64,000 nucleotides of DNA from contig JARGXX010000068.1 of the NCBI GenBank assembly GCA_030374765.1, positions 558,001-622,000 on the forward strand, given 5' to 3'. The DNA is from Agarophyton chilense (lineage: Eukaryota; Rhodophyta; Florideophyceae; Gracilariales; Gracilariaceae). The notes under the pieces were generated by a model. The model had not been told where the DNA came from. It was given only the letters and a program-made list of their open reading frames with translations, and searched no databases. Shown piece after piece: positions 45,001 through 54,222 of the stretch. Numbering within the stretch: position 1 is the first letter of the stretch; every line of letters starts with the position of its first letter. Position numbers and translations under genes: made by a program.

Positions 45001-46330
45001 CAATACCTTTGTCGGCCAAACACCCGGTTGAAACCAAGTTGTATCCCAGAGCGGGGGTCAGTAGGGCATCACTCAGACGTATGTTCGCATTGTCCAAAGG
45101 AATGATCACCTCTCCGCGTTGTTTAGATACAACAGATGTGTTATCGGCAAGCATCACTGTCCTTTCGTCGCAAGGTTCAAGTGAACCGGGCACAAACGCA
45201 CAAACAGAATGGAAGCAATGTACTGTCGCACCGCTGTCTGCGTAGGTACTCAGGTCATTCGGCGGAACTATAGTGGTCCTTTCCACAGTTGCACCAGCAA
45301 TTTCGATTTTGCCAGACTTTCCAGAAGACTTGCTCGAGGCGCTTCTACCACTACTGCCACCCATTCTCTTGGGTTGTGGCGACAGTTTATCGAGGATACT
45401 CTGCGGCAAGTGGTTGTCCGGGTTGTCCGGATTCATAAAGCAACGATCTTGTGTGTGTCCATCGCGATCACAGAAGTCGCAATGATGTCCATTGCTCGAT
45501 CCTGAACGATCAAATGATGACGATTTCAAGGCGGCAGCAAGTGCACGAGCAGTAGACTCAATGTCGGAGTGACCATCAGACTCCTCATCTTCGTTGTTTG
45601 CACTACTGCGGGTACGATTAGTCGATTCAGAATGTCGACCAGATTTTTTCCTGCCCTTCTTCTTGCGACGTGAACTACGTCCAGACGGCCTTGCAGACAC
45701 CTGTTTCGCGTTGTATTCATCTATGAGGGTCGTGGCCACGTAGTCCCATGTAAGCTCAGCGATATCCTTGGTTCGAAGAGCTGCAGCAGTAGACTCCAGT
45801 GTGCAATTGGGATCAATAGAAGCAAGTAACATGGGAGCTTTGTGCGACTCCGGTACTGCCGCATCCTTCCCCATGCGCTCTAACTGAGCAAATAACGCCG
45901 TGTACTGGTCCACATAGCCTGACATATTCTGACCATTGTATCCCATACGGAATAGTTGAGTTTGCACAGCAATTCTGGATACAGTACGATTGGACGCATA
46001 CCGTGCATCAAGTAATGCGAGCATGCGCGCCGGGTCGTCGTCGACATCCATGACCACACGAAGTGGCGCATCACCCAAGGCGCATATTATGATTCCACAT
46101 GCCTTCTCGCGCTTGGCGACAACTCGAGCGCTATCAATAGCGGTATCCGATGTTGCTTCAGTAGTTGCTGAATATCCAGAATCGGATTCCACAACGTTCC
46201 ACACACCTTTAACACGGCATGCAGCACGAAGGCGATGGCGCCATAGGGCATAATCATCACCACGCCTTCCATGAAAACGAGGGATTTTCATCCCGGTAGT
46301 ACTTTCGGATTCCATTTCCGTGTCCGACAT
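42029..46330 (-). CDS. copia-B gag-pol polyprotein (1433 codons, open)
   Basis: Begins MSDTEMESESTTGMKIPRFH. Gag region with RFHGRRGDDYALWRHRLRAA; Lys/Arg-rich patch; CCHC knuckle (CDFCDRDGHTQDRC) near residue 290; protease (TYADSGATVHCFHS); pre-integrase (LWHRRLAHINQRDLQHVHKY; CRACRLGKAHKL); integrase (FLDDHSRYVFLGLV; LHSDGAEEYIALQ; PYTPEHNAIAERINRTMVEA); reverse transcriptase (VDVKTAFLNGELEEDVWI; LVYVDDLLIFTTS); and RNase H (YVDSDYAADTRDRKSMSGFL; SVALSTGEAEYYAL; HIDVKLHFVRELV). The stop overlaps the LTR by a few bases. As in the family, a single polyprotein would be cut by its own protease. Confidence 0.95.
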   Translation of the reverse strand: MSDTEMESESTTGMKIPRFHGRRGDDYALWRHRLRAACRVKGVWNVVESDSGYSATTEATSDTAIDSARVVAKREKACGIIICALGDAPLRVVMDVDDDPARMLALLDARYASNRTVSRIAVQTQLFRMGYNGQNMSGYVDQYTALFAQLERMGKDAAVPESHKAPMLLASIDPNCTLESTAAALRTKDIAELTWDYVATTLIDEYNAKQVSARPSGRSSRRKKKGRKKSGRHSESTNRTRSSANNEDEESDGHSDIESTARALAAALKSSSFDRSGSSNGHHCDFCDRDGHTQDRCFMNPDNPDNHLPQSILDKLSPQPKRMGGSSGRSASSKSSGKSGKIEIAGATVERTTIVPPNDLSTYADSGATVHCFHSVCAFVPGSLEPCDERTVMLADNTSVVSKQRGEVIIPLDNANIRLSDALLTPALGYNLVSTGCLADKGIESLFGRHSVRLTLESNGFEVGIGDRDKVSRMYTLPQPLGHAGVELALSTKSTETQLWHRRLAHINQRDLQHVHKYADGVPHLCDMEEVCRACRLGKAHKLPFPGHFEHASAVGDIVHSDIVGPLEKSFPEKFQYACTFLDDHSRYVFLGLVMHRSALSDVFVGIAAKFKQLGGVHIKSLHSDGAEEYIALQENLAAEHGLTSFSAPYTPEHNAIAERINRTMVEAARSLLIQADLPECLWPYALKHVIFVRNRVQHSTVNNSPYFLVTGNKPLLKHVRVFGCTAFVLRTPRGPKFESRALEGVYLETLEHGVYKVLVVDNDGTPRIIESRHVTFDESKFPGASSLANYMDDESASDADYSSDMGLCDSIDDESDTFSVDNVEEEVVHDGSSHLIPALRQSESDSGSNEDDAQDSESDDESAADDLDTSANADTEPRYPRRTRRQPLRWFMAGSAHCTSQVKVTTSDEPSLKEAMSASAEERTMWQAAVDEEFSSLESKQTWKPDDSPASQPLPTHVILKVKRNADGSVERFKARVVAGGNHQTYGQDYMETYAPVVSFSLVRIFLYLTLCLRMYVVQVDVKTAFLNGELEEDVWIMSPRGIPGVTSRCFKLLKAIYGLKQAHLAWHNKLCEDMKSICFEELPSAPCVFRRQNESNEDAFVLVYVDDLLIFTTSAMERDAILEELKSFYELRVADEVNLYLGVEFKWTLDSDGRPVSLYLGQSLYTESVLRRFGFQRSKPACTPMVESFFTGWTSEKDKSIQDTQLYQQIIGSLLYLALRTRLDILAPVLILARFQKSPTAYCHKAAKRVLRYLRGTTEHGVHYHSGMVKLEAYVDSDYAADTRDRKSMSGFLVKLGKATCMWGARKQASVALSTGEAEYYALTLACQEVIWLKRVLKEIGWEVQGAVPIRSDNQCAIDWATGERCPSGRAKHIDVKLHFVRELVKDSHINVTYVPSEDNDADFLTKPLGPGLHNNNADRVGLGRPVEEEC

Positions 46331-47243
46331 ATTTCAGTCTGTTATCCACGAAGCAGATAGAACGGAACCAAACGAAATTAATTAGTAGAGGGAAGCAGAG
46401 TGAGGGACTCAATGCCTTGGGAAGTTTAAGAAAAGGGCCACGAGCAGTGATGAATTCGTGGCCGAGCTTGCCCGAACGGAGTATCCCAACTCAAACGTTC
46501 GACAGCGAGGACGACAGCGGAGACTTTTGACGTAGCCTGCAACGCTCACCGAGACGCGTCTCGTACGCGATCACAAGCGGAGCTCGGGTGCTCCCACGCT
46601 TGGAGTATACTCACGGGCAGTGGCAGAAGGCGTACCCGGAACAGACAAACTTCTCGACTTCGGGTTGAAACTTCTTGATTGAACCTACCGAGACTTGCTC
46701 GAGGTAGGCGGGCGCACTGGCGGGAGAAACTACCTCCGCTACCCTAAAGGATGATCCCCTGGACCCTGGTTACTCTCTCCAGGTGAGGTACGCTTTGATT
46801 ACCTACCGAACTCTGCGCACTTCAGAGTCCGGCGCTTTTAGTCCCTACGAGGCGTCCCAAGGAGGGGTGTCGTCAAGATACACTTCCCCCAGTTGACCCA
46901 AGCTAGCCTCTTGCGGGAAAGTAGCGCGGTCGTGCGGTGTAGTACGGTTGCTCCTACACTTCCAAGCCCAATTCATCGACCTCCGTACTCTACGGACGGA
47001 GAGCAGGATTTGGCAGACTTCCCGGTCTCGTGCCAAGGGGTTACTAACAAACGCGATATGTTTTCGCCACCAAGGAGGAAGTCCGCAGGGTACACGCCTG
47101 TCGCAAAACAAAATAACTTCTTGAATCCAGATGAGCGTTAGTCGTAGATCGCGCACCTGTCGCAGTAGGGAATCTTCTTGAATCCAAATAAATGTTAGTA
47201 GAGCGTGACGTCTGCGAAGAGTCGACGCTCTGGGCCCATAACC
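46331..47243 (-). other. Untranslated leader of copia-B with primer-binding site
   Basis: About 0.9 kb, no gene. Minus strand 47243-47228 reads GGTTATGGGCCCAGAG, the half initiator-tRNA-Met primer site, directly inside the 5' LTR. Two imperfect direct repeats about 59 bp apart start at 47097 and 47156 (CCTGTCGCA, then CTTCTTGAATCCA, then GTTAGT). Confidence 0.7.
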
Positions 47244-47916
47244 TTACAACGTGAGCGCAGGTTAGGTAAAGGAAAAGGAAGAAGAGGGGGAAAAGACGAG
47301 AAGAAGAGAAAAATAAAAGAAGAGAAACAAAGGAAGGTAGTCAGCCTTGACAATTTACTTCGATCGTTGGCGACCGTCATTGAAAACTATATCTACCTCG
47401 CACGCACTTCCGCCGCCGGTGCTGACCGTCGGCGGGTCACCCACGTCTCACACCTTGCCACTGTGCGACGAGGAGTTGCGCGCCAAAACAATTTCAAACA
47501 TGAAGCATATCAAATAAAAACTCAAAAAATCATCCAAAGTGGTGCGCCAGTGCCAACCACCCCGCGCAGCCCAGATTCGGCTGTTACGGCCAAACCCCGT
47601 ATCCAGCCCACATTCGCACATTCTCTCCAACTGCATAGCCCGTGCTCATTCAGCGCTCTCGTCCAATCAAATCGCTCCACTTGGGCCGAAGCCCCAACAC
47701 GCCCCATTAGAACCAGACCACTTGTCCATACCACGTTGCATGAGGGCATTTGCAGTAGCCAATCAGATGGCCGTTTCACGTTGAGATTGAGATGAGGCGC
47801 ATATGCGTTTTTCCGCGGAGGGTGCCCAAAAGTGCCCATGCTTAAATCCACTTTTTGTTTTCCACTATTTCCAACACTCCAAAGGGCTTGGGGGCACAGT
47901 CGACCAAACCTCAACA
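47244..47916 (-). repeat. copia-B 5' LTR
   Basis: 673 bp, appears identical to 41362-42034 except at the extreme inner base pair(s). Followed by the target duplication CAGTT and then the copia-A pol gene. Confidence 0.93.
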
Positions 47917-47921
47917 CAGTT

Positions 47922-48686
47922 GACACTCCAATGGAAGTTGGCATGGACCTGTCTGCGATTCAGGATGTACTCAGGGAGGTGCCGTACCGTCAGGCAATTG
48001 GCTGTCTCATGTACTTGTCTGTAGGAACTCGTCCAGATATCTCATACGCGGTGTCCAAACTTGCCAAGTATGTTGAGAAACCTGGAGAGATTCACTGGAA
48101 GGCAGTCAAACGTGTGCTTCGCTATCTCAACGGTACTTGTACATTTGGTCTCACCTACGGCTTAAACACCGATTTGGCACTTCAAGGCTACGTGGACTCT
48201 GACTGGGCAGGCGATGTTGCAAACCGCAAGTCTACCAGTGGGTACTTGTTCATGATGGCTGGAGGTCCTGTGTCATGGTGTTCACGCCAGCAAGAAGTGG
48301 TTGCACTGTCTAGTGCTGAAGCTGAGTATGTGAGTCTGTGCAGTGGTTCCAAAGAGGCCATCTGGCTTAGGCGTTTGTGGAATGGCATCGGCATAGTCAT
48401 TGGAGTAGAAGTGGACGATTCGGTAAAGTTGCTTGTTGAACCAACGCCTGTATATGTTGACAACCAAGGGTGCATTGACCTTGCCCGAAATGGCGTTGTC
48501 AACAAGCGTACCAAGCATATCGACATTCGTTTTCACTTTACTCGAGAAGCTCTACGTGACAAGTCGATTGTGTTGTTCTACTGCCCTACCGATTGTATGA
48601 CTGCCGATATGCTCAACAAACCACTTTGCCGTGTGAAGCACGAGAGGTTCCGTGAAGACAGTGGCGTCCGACACCTAGACCTTTGA
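47922..48686 (+). CDS. copia-A pol, part right of copia-B (RT end and RNase H)
   Basis: Contains PMEVGMDLSAIQDVL, GCLMYLSVGTRPDISYAVS, YVDSDWAGDVANRKSTSGYL, VALSSAEAEYVSL and HIDIRFHFTREALRDKSIVL, the copia RNase H region, ending GVRHLDL. A purine tract (AGAGGGGGAG) lies just before the LTR at 48697-48706. The same peptide occurs uninterrupted by copia-B in copia-C. Confidence 0.92.
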   Translation, partial: DTPMEVGMDLSAIQDVLREVPYRQAIGCLMYLSVGTRPDISYAVSKLAKYVEKPGEIHWKAVKRVLRYLNGTCTFGLTYGLNTDLALQGYVDSDWAGDVANRKSTSGYLFMMAGGPVSWCSRQQEVVALSSAEAEYVSLCSGSKEAIWLRRLWNGIGIVIGVEVDDSVKLLVEPTPVYVDNQGCIDLARNGVVNKRTKHIDIRFHFTREALRDKSIVLFYCPTDCMTADMLNKPLCRVKHERFREDSGVRHLDL

Positions 48687-48706
48687 AGTCAGTGACAGAG
48701 GGGGAG

Positions 48707-49404
48707 TGTTGGCTGTTGACCCTGTGCTGTCACTGAAAAACAAAAGTGCAGGGGAGCATGGGCTGTTTTGGAGGGTGCCCCTGGAAAAGCGCATATGCGT
48801 GTCAGTCGGATCTCAACGTGAACTCGGGCTGTGATTGGCTACTGCAAATGTGCACATGCAATGTGGTGTGTACAAGTGGTATGGCACTATTGGGTTTGTC
48901 TGTGGTACACGTGTGTACGTGGTCTACTTGTACTACTGTGCACGCTGTTCAATATGTCCAGCTGGTGTACTATGAACACATCTCACAAGGTGTAACGAAT
49001 GTACTTGGAGAAGAGACGTGACATGTGTATTACAGGAGACTTGGTGTACTGTGCTGGAACGTGAATGTGTATGGAGGCGGATTGCAAGTAGTGTGTGCTG
49101 GCATATTGAATTTGTGCACACGTCAGTGTAATTATTGGCTTTGCACTGTGTGCACTGTATATTGCCTTGTTTTGCGCTGCAATGAACATTGACTAGGGTT
49201 AATGTCATGCTTGAATATGATTGGTAGTATTGAGTGTCCCTGCTTTGTAGTCTAGGGTTTACTTTGGGTTGGAGTCTAGACAGCTGACGTTTTGAAGTAG
49301 TATATAAGTGAAAGTTTGAGCGCCTCCAAGTAAATCCAAGCCAGAGCTGGCGAACTTCCTTTTTATTCCCTCAACCTTTCCTTCAGCATTTTCCCTTTCC
49401 AACA
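48707..49404 (+). repeat. copia-A second LTR
   Basis: 698 bp, near-identical to the first with a small duplication of TGTGCACTG near 49145-49155. Its last bases read CCAACA instead of CCATCA. Confidence 0.93.
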
Positions 49405-49572
49405 TACTCGAGAAGCTCTACGTGACAAGTCGATTGTGTTGTTCTACTGCCCTACCGATTGCATGACTGCCGATTTGCTCAACAAACCACTTTGCCGTGT
49501 GAAGCACGAGAGGTTCCGTGAAGACAGTGGCGTCCGACACCTAGACCTTTGAAGTCAGTGACAGAGGGGGGG
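49405..49572 (+). repeat. Duplicate of copia-A internal 3' end
   Basis: 168 bp matching 48540-48706 (ACTCGAGAAGCTCTACGTGA onwards, through the gene end and purine tract) with a few changes, placed between the second and third LTRs. Confidence 0.92.
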
Positions 49573-50269
49573 TGTTGGCTGTTGACCCTGTGCTGTCACT
49601 GAAAACCAAAAGTGCAGGGGAGCATGGGCTGTTTTGGAGGGTGCTTCTGGAAAAGCGCATATGCGTGTCAGTCGGATCTCAACGTGAACTCGGGCTGTGA
49701 TTGGCTACTGCAAATGTGCACATGCAATGCGGTGTGTACAAGTGGTATGGCACTATTGGGTTTGTCTGTGGTACACGTGTGTACGTGGTCTACTTGTACT
49801 ACTGTGCACGCTGTTCAATATGTCCAGCTGGTGCACTATGAACACATCTCACAAGGTGTAACGAATGTAATTGGAGAAGAGACGTGACATGTGTATTACA
49901 GGAGACTTGGTGTACTGTGCTGGAACGTGAATGTGTATGGAGGCGGATTGCAAGTAGTGTGTGCTGGCATATTGAATTTGTGCACACGTCAGTGTAATTA
50001 TTGGCTGTGCACTGTGTGCACTGTATATTGCCTTGTTTTGCGCTGCAATGAACATTGACTAGGGTTAATGTCATGCTTGAATATGATTGGTAGTATTGAG
50101 TGTCCCTGCTTTGTAGTCTAGGGTTTACTTTGGGTTGGAGTCTAGACAGCTGACGTTTTTAAGTAGTATATAAGTGAAAGTTTGAGCGCCTCCAAGTAAA
50201 TCCAAGCCAGAGCTGGCGAACTTCCTTTTCATTCCCTCAACCTTTCCTTCAGCTTTTCCCTTTCCATCA
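49573..50269 (+). repeat. copia-A third LTR
   Basis: 697 bp, TGTTGGCTG to CCATCA, followed by CTCCA (50270-50274), the partner of CTCCA at 36206-36210. Confidence 0.93.
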
Positions 50270-52888
50270 CTCCATCCGTCGCAACCCCTTCCATCACACA
50301 GAACCCACGCACTTTCAGTTTCTCTACCCTCCTCGCAAAGTACACAACAGCACACAACTCTTCAGTCATCGCCCCCTTCCATAATCGTTCCTCCTCTTCA
50401 TTCCCCACCACTACCTTCCTAACCGCCATCGCCCTCTGCTCTTCGTACGACGCCTGCCAAAACAAAGCATGACGAAGAGCTCTTATGTCTTGCGACCTCA
50501 GCAGATGGCCAGGGTGTTTTTTTCGCAAGTGCACCATATCCATCCAGGAATACATGTCCTTCATCTCCTCCTCAGTCCCCACCGGCCATCTGATCTTCAG
50601 CTACGTCGCATATTCGAGCTACTTCTTCTCCCCTTCCAACCCTACTCCAACCCAGGCTCTAGTAACGCCGGAACCAGATCATCAAATGCCCGAAAATTGG
50701 CACTGCTCTTCTGCGTGCTCGGATTCACCGAGAAGGGGACCGTTCTGGAAACTGAAACACTCCCGCAAATCCCAAGATTCTATCGACCGGAAATAGCTTA
50801 TCAAATACTCTGGGACAGGGTCTTCTAACCTGGCCTTCTTCAAATCCTGTCCATTTCCACCTTGCTTCACACGCCTATTCCAAACGCTCCGCGAAACATA
50901 CACCTCGTCATCTTCTTCATCCTCATCACCTTCTTCTGCAGCTACCTTCTTAGTCATCTGCTTCCTCAAACTCTTCTTTACCAATGTTTCTCCTCCGGTG
51001 GGCGCATCAGCCTCGGTTGCGCTCGACGATCGAATACCAGCATTGGTGGGCGTAGTACCACTACGCTCAACACTGAGTTGCTTGTTGAGCTTCGCTGGCA
51101 CCAGCCACACCCTCTTCGAGATCTTGCAAGCCCACATCACCTTCGTCGTCGCCATTCCAGCTGACCCGTACTCCGAACCACATACTACTACAATGGGTGG
51201 AATTGCACTTTCGTCACCTCTCCTGGCTCCTTAAACATCTCTTTCAACGGTTTTTTCTTCAAACCCGTCAGCTCCAAACAAAACTTAAACATCTGCAAGC
51301 AGCAGTCATACCGAGACCTTCCCATGTCCTCAAACCTTCCCATTATACTTTCGCCTTCCGCCTCCTATCCATATATTCTGCCAGGGTTTTCAACGCAAAG
51401 TACGTTACTTTCTCCTCCATGTCACGGACGGTATCGCTCGATAAGTGTGTCAACCCTAGCTCCTCATACTTAACACACATGCCTTGCACATACACCAAAA
51501 TCACATCTGTCTTCCCCAGTTTAAACCCAATCTCCGCGAAACGAGGCAAATGTCGGATGGTTCGTTCTCCAACTACACAACTCATCTTCAGAGCCCCGGC
51601 AATAGCACTGACTAATACCATCATTTTCAGATCCCTGTTCTCCGACTGCCCAATCAGTGTCACCACCGACACCAGAGTGTGTAACTTGTCCGCAAATTAC
51701 ACCTTCTTCGCGAGCTCCACCGTGTTGTTCCAAGAATTCCAAAACGCCAGAATCTCCCTCATCGTAATCATACGCCCTTCCTTACGCTTCAACCACGACA
51801 CATTCAGCTTCAAGCACGCCTTCTGAATGTCTCGTAGCGTCGGATTCGGGTTGTTGAGGTTGACGTGTCGATGAAGGCCATCAATTAGCAAGCTTGACAC
51901 CAACATTCGTTGTCCACCACCCATTAAATCTCCGGCCTCTCGGATTCCGACACAGCAATGCTCAAGTTACCCACCCCTCCTAGGAATTCCGTCCTTCGTA
52001 CAGACTTCATCAAGTTCTGTATATGTGGTTCACCAACGCCCCTCACAGTTACTTCCGGTAGCCTAATTAGATCGACATCGATGACCATCTTGACATATTC
52101 ATAGTCGCTCATTTCCAATTCCGTCTGCACATAAGTCTGGTCCACATTTTCCGACGACACCTCATCTCCGTCATCACACAGGTCATTCGTGGGCTTTGAT
52201 ACCTCCACGACGTCACTCTCCCAAATGTCGCCATCCAAAACCACCGCTATGAGCCCACCTCCACTGCTTTCTGTTGCTACAATAGCAGATGCCGTTGATC
52301 TGCTGCTATCGGTATGGCTTCCACCAGTCCCTGAGCGTGACACAGGAGCCTTCTTTCCCGAATTAACAGAAGCGGGCGGTTTTGTTTGCCCCGACACTGT
52401 GTCTCCGGCGTCTTCAACTTCTGCACGCCCTCGTATCCACCCTAAGCGGGGGGCTTCGAAGGTATCACACTATTCTTGCCCCCGCTCGTCGCTGCGTTAT
52501 TCGATGCAACGATCTGGTTGCCCTTGGGTCCCTTCAAAGTGACGGTTTTTGGGTTCCCATGCTTCGTCCGAGTCTTCACGTTGCCAATCGTACCCCTCTG
52601 CCTGATGTCCTCTCATCACGACTGAGTCTGAGAAGAGTTCTCAGCGCGTGGCGCTAGGCTTCGGCTGCGGCTTTGGCTTCGTCGTCGCGTTCGGGATGGG
52701 TGGGTCTCGGTAGCGGTGGTCTTTGCGTCTATCACAGGTGTAAGGTTGCCATGAACTTCGTCTTCCAAGTGAACAGATTCTTTTCGTCGATATTTCCTAG
52801 CGTTTTCGGCACAAAATCTGAATCGAGATAACGAAAGGGATACATTCAACTCCTTCTCGTCTGTCATTCTTGCGTTGTAAATTACCAC
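50270..52888 (-). pseudogene. Unrecognised gene, 5' piece, with a possible ParB/sulfiredoxin-like domain
   Basis: Read leftwards: 52888-52616 basic and Ser-rich N-terminus; 52397-51924 (low-complexity Ser/Gly, acidic, then VIDVDLIRLPEVTV, EPHIQNLMKSVRRTEF, GNLSIAVSES); a frame change, then 51924-51697 (LVSSLLIDGLHRHVNLNNPN, DIQKACLKLNV); an in-frame stop, then 51672-51343 (MKMSCVV-type segment, TIRHLPRFAEIGFKLGKTDV); frame changes, then 51155-50682 (Lys/Glu-rich, EDEEDDEVYVSRSVWNRRVK); then 50582-50270 (RSQDIRALRHALFWQASYEE, FCVMEGVATDG). The order of a V/I-D-x-I block, a helix with K-S, then IDGLHR recalls the ParB/Srx N-terminal fold (I-P-x-x-x-I, S-I, D-G-x-H-R). That is a pattern match only. 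At least five lesions. Continues at 36210-35473. Confidence 0.5.
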
Positions 52889-53745
52889 CAGATCCTGACT
52901 TCAACTTTGTTGCAGAGAATGACCATGGAAGTATTGCTGCAACAATATTTTTCTCGATGAGAGCTTCATCGACATTACCACCGCCGTACCAACCACCTTC
53001 TTCGTCCGACTCGGTCCCTGCACCAGAAGCTTCACTCGCCCTTCAGCCTCCATTGTCCAACTCACTTCACTCGCCTCTTTCGCAACGCATGTCATTATCG
53101 CCATCTCGCGACGTTCTGCTTTTTAACGCTGCCTTGGTTCCTGCCGGAAGGTTTACCCTTCGAGTTTCGGGTTTGCCTCAGGCCACTGCGGCGCATTGTA
53201 GCACGTAAAGGCGAGCGTCAGCTGTTCCAAACGCGCTAACAGTCACGAAACACCTAGCGAGCGCAAGAATCCCTGGCTGAATTCGAAACAACAGCTTTAC
53301 AGCTCTCGCCAGGCACACAGTACTCTTCCGCGTGATTTCAAACCTCCTAAGCAGGCGATAGGTGCTTTCTGAAGCGCGGAGGTGAGTTACAGGTGACTTT
53401 GAGGCGATCCTCCGTTGGGCTTTCAAACCCCCTCGGTCATTACAGGAAGTCCGATTTTGTTGACCGCCCGTTATCCGCACCCATTCTTGCCACGCCCTGC
53501 ACACCATTTTTCCTTTCCTAAGAGACTCCCCACCGTCATGGGACTTTCGCTTCGCGTTGAGTAATCGCCCTCTGTCAATTACGAAATGCGCATCTAATGG
53601 AATGAGTTTTGATCCCTTTCCATAGCCCTGATGACCTTCTTTGTGGCTTCCCGATGTTAAGTAGGGAAAGAAAAGTGCGATGTGGGCTACCCTAATATCA
53701 TCGAATACGCCATCGCTACCTGTGAACGCCTCTCACACGCTGTAA
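52889..53745. other. Interval without a convincing gene
   Basis: A Ser/Pro-rich plus-strand frame (52870-53208) and a minus-strand frame (53178-53507) are open but of chance-like composition. Possibly the promoter side of the unrecognised minus-strand gene. Nothing further recognised. Confidence 0.3.
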
Positions 53746-54222
53746 CTCTATTGGATAGATGAGGCCAAAGAACAAGACGCCACAGCGGTAATCGCCACCC
53801 CATTCGTATCCAAATCTGCTGGTGGTCCCTTGCTTGCTTCAACACCAGAACTCGATTACACAACAGAGCCCACTACCAACAAACTTGGCGAAGCAAAAGA
53901 GCCAGACGCTGCAGCAGTAGTCCCCAACCCATTTGTATCCACATCTGCAGTTGTCCCGTCGCTTGCCTCAGCACCAGCACTCGTTTCGAAATCAGAGCTC
54001 ACCACCGGAACGCTTGGGGATCCAACAGAACCAGACGCCGCAGCAGTGGCACGTACTGCGTTCGTATCAACATCTGATGAGGGCACCACACTTCCATCCA
54101 CACCAGCACCTGGTTATACACCAGGACTCAGAAGCAAGAAACTCCTTGAGGCCAAAGAACCAAACGTCGCAACGGTAGTCGCCGCCGTATTCGTATCCAC
54201 ATCTGCTGGTCAAGTTGGTTAA
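53746..54222 (+). CDS. Tandem 43-residue repeat protein (fragment or exon)
   Basis: Four copies of a 129 bp (43-codon) unit start at 53761, 53890, 54019 and 54148 (the last is partial). Each unit carries an EAKEPDAAAV-like block, then PFVSTSA, then a PxLASTPxL block. The frame is kept through all copies while DNA identity has dropped, which suggests past coding constraint. Low-complexity Ala/Pro/Ser/Thr composition fits a wall, secreted or disordered protein. There is no ATG in frame upstream of the repeats, only a stop at 53743, so it is an exon, a fragment or a relic. Confidence 0.45.
   Translation, partial: LYWIDEAKEQDATAVIATPFVSKSAGGPLLASTPELDYTTEPTTNKLGEAKEPDAAAVVPNPFVSTSAVVPSLASAPALVSKSELTTGTLGDPTEPDAAAVARTAFVSTSDEGTTLPSTPAPGYTPGLRSKKLLEAKEPNVATVVAAVFVSTSAGQVG

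Larger units (their letters stand above)
41362..47916 (-). mobile_element. copia-B: whole-looking Ty1/copia element nested in copia-A
   Basis: 6.55 kb on the minus strand with two 673 bp LTRs, duplication CAGTT on both sides (41357-41361 and 47917-47921), the copia-type primer site, a leader, one uninterrupted 1433-codon gag-pol and a purine tract before the 3' LTR. The LTRs look identical by eye, and no break is visible, so it looks whole and very young. It is a different family from copia-A: gag, pol and LTR ends differ, though part of the LTR U3 is related. Confidence 0.95.
36211..50269 (+). mobile_element. copia-A: Ty1/copia composite with three LTRs, carrying nested copia-B
   Basis: Structure: LTR (36211-36898), internal region with gag-pol, LTR (48707-49404), a short copy of the 3' end of the internal region (49405-49572), LTR (49573-50269). 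The target duplication CTCCA flanks the whole composite, so it behaves as one insertion that later changed by recombination between copies. The LTRs look about 1% diverged, so it is young. Copia-B is inserted in the pol gene (duplication CAGTT). Apart from that insertion I see no break in gag-pol. A second copy of the family, copia-C, lies at 60414 to the right edge. Confidence 0.92.
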
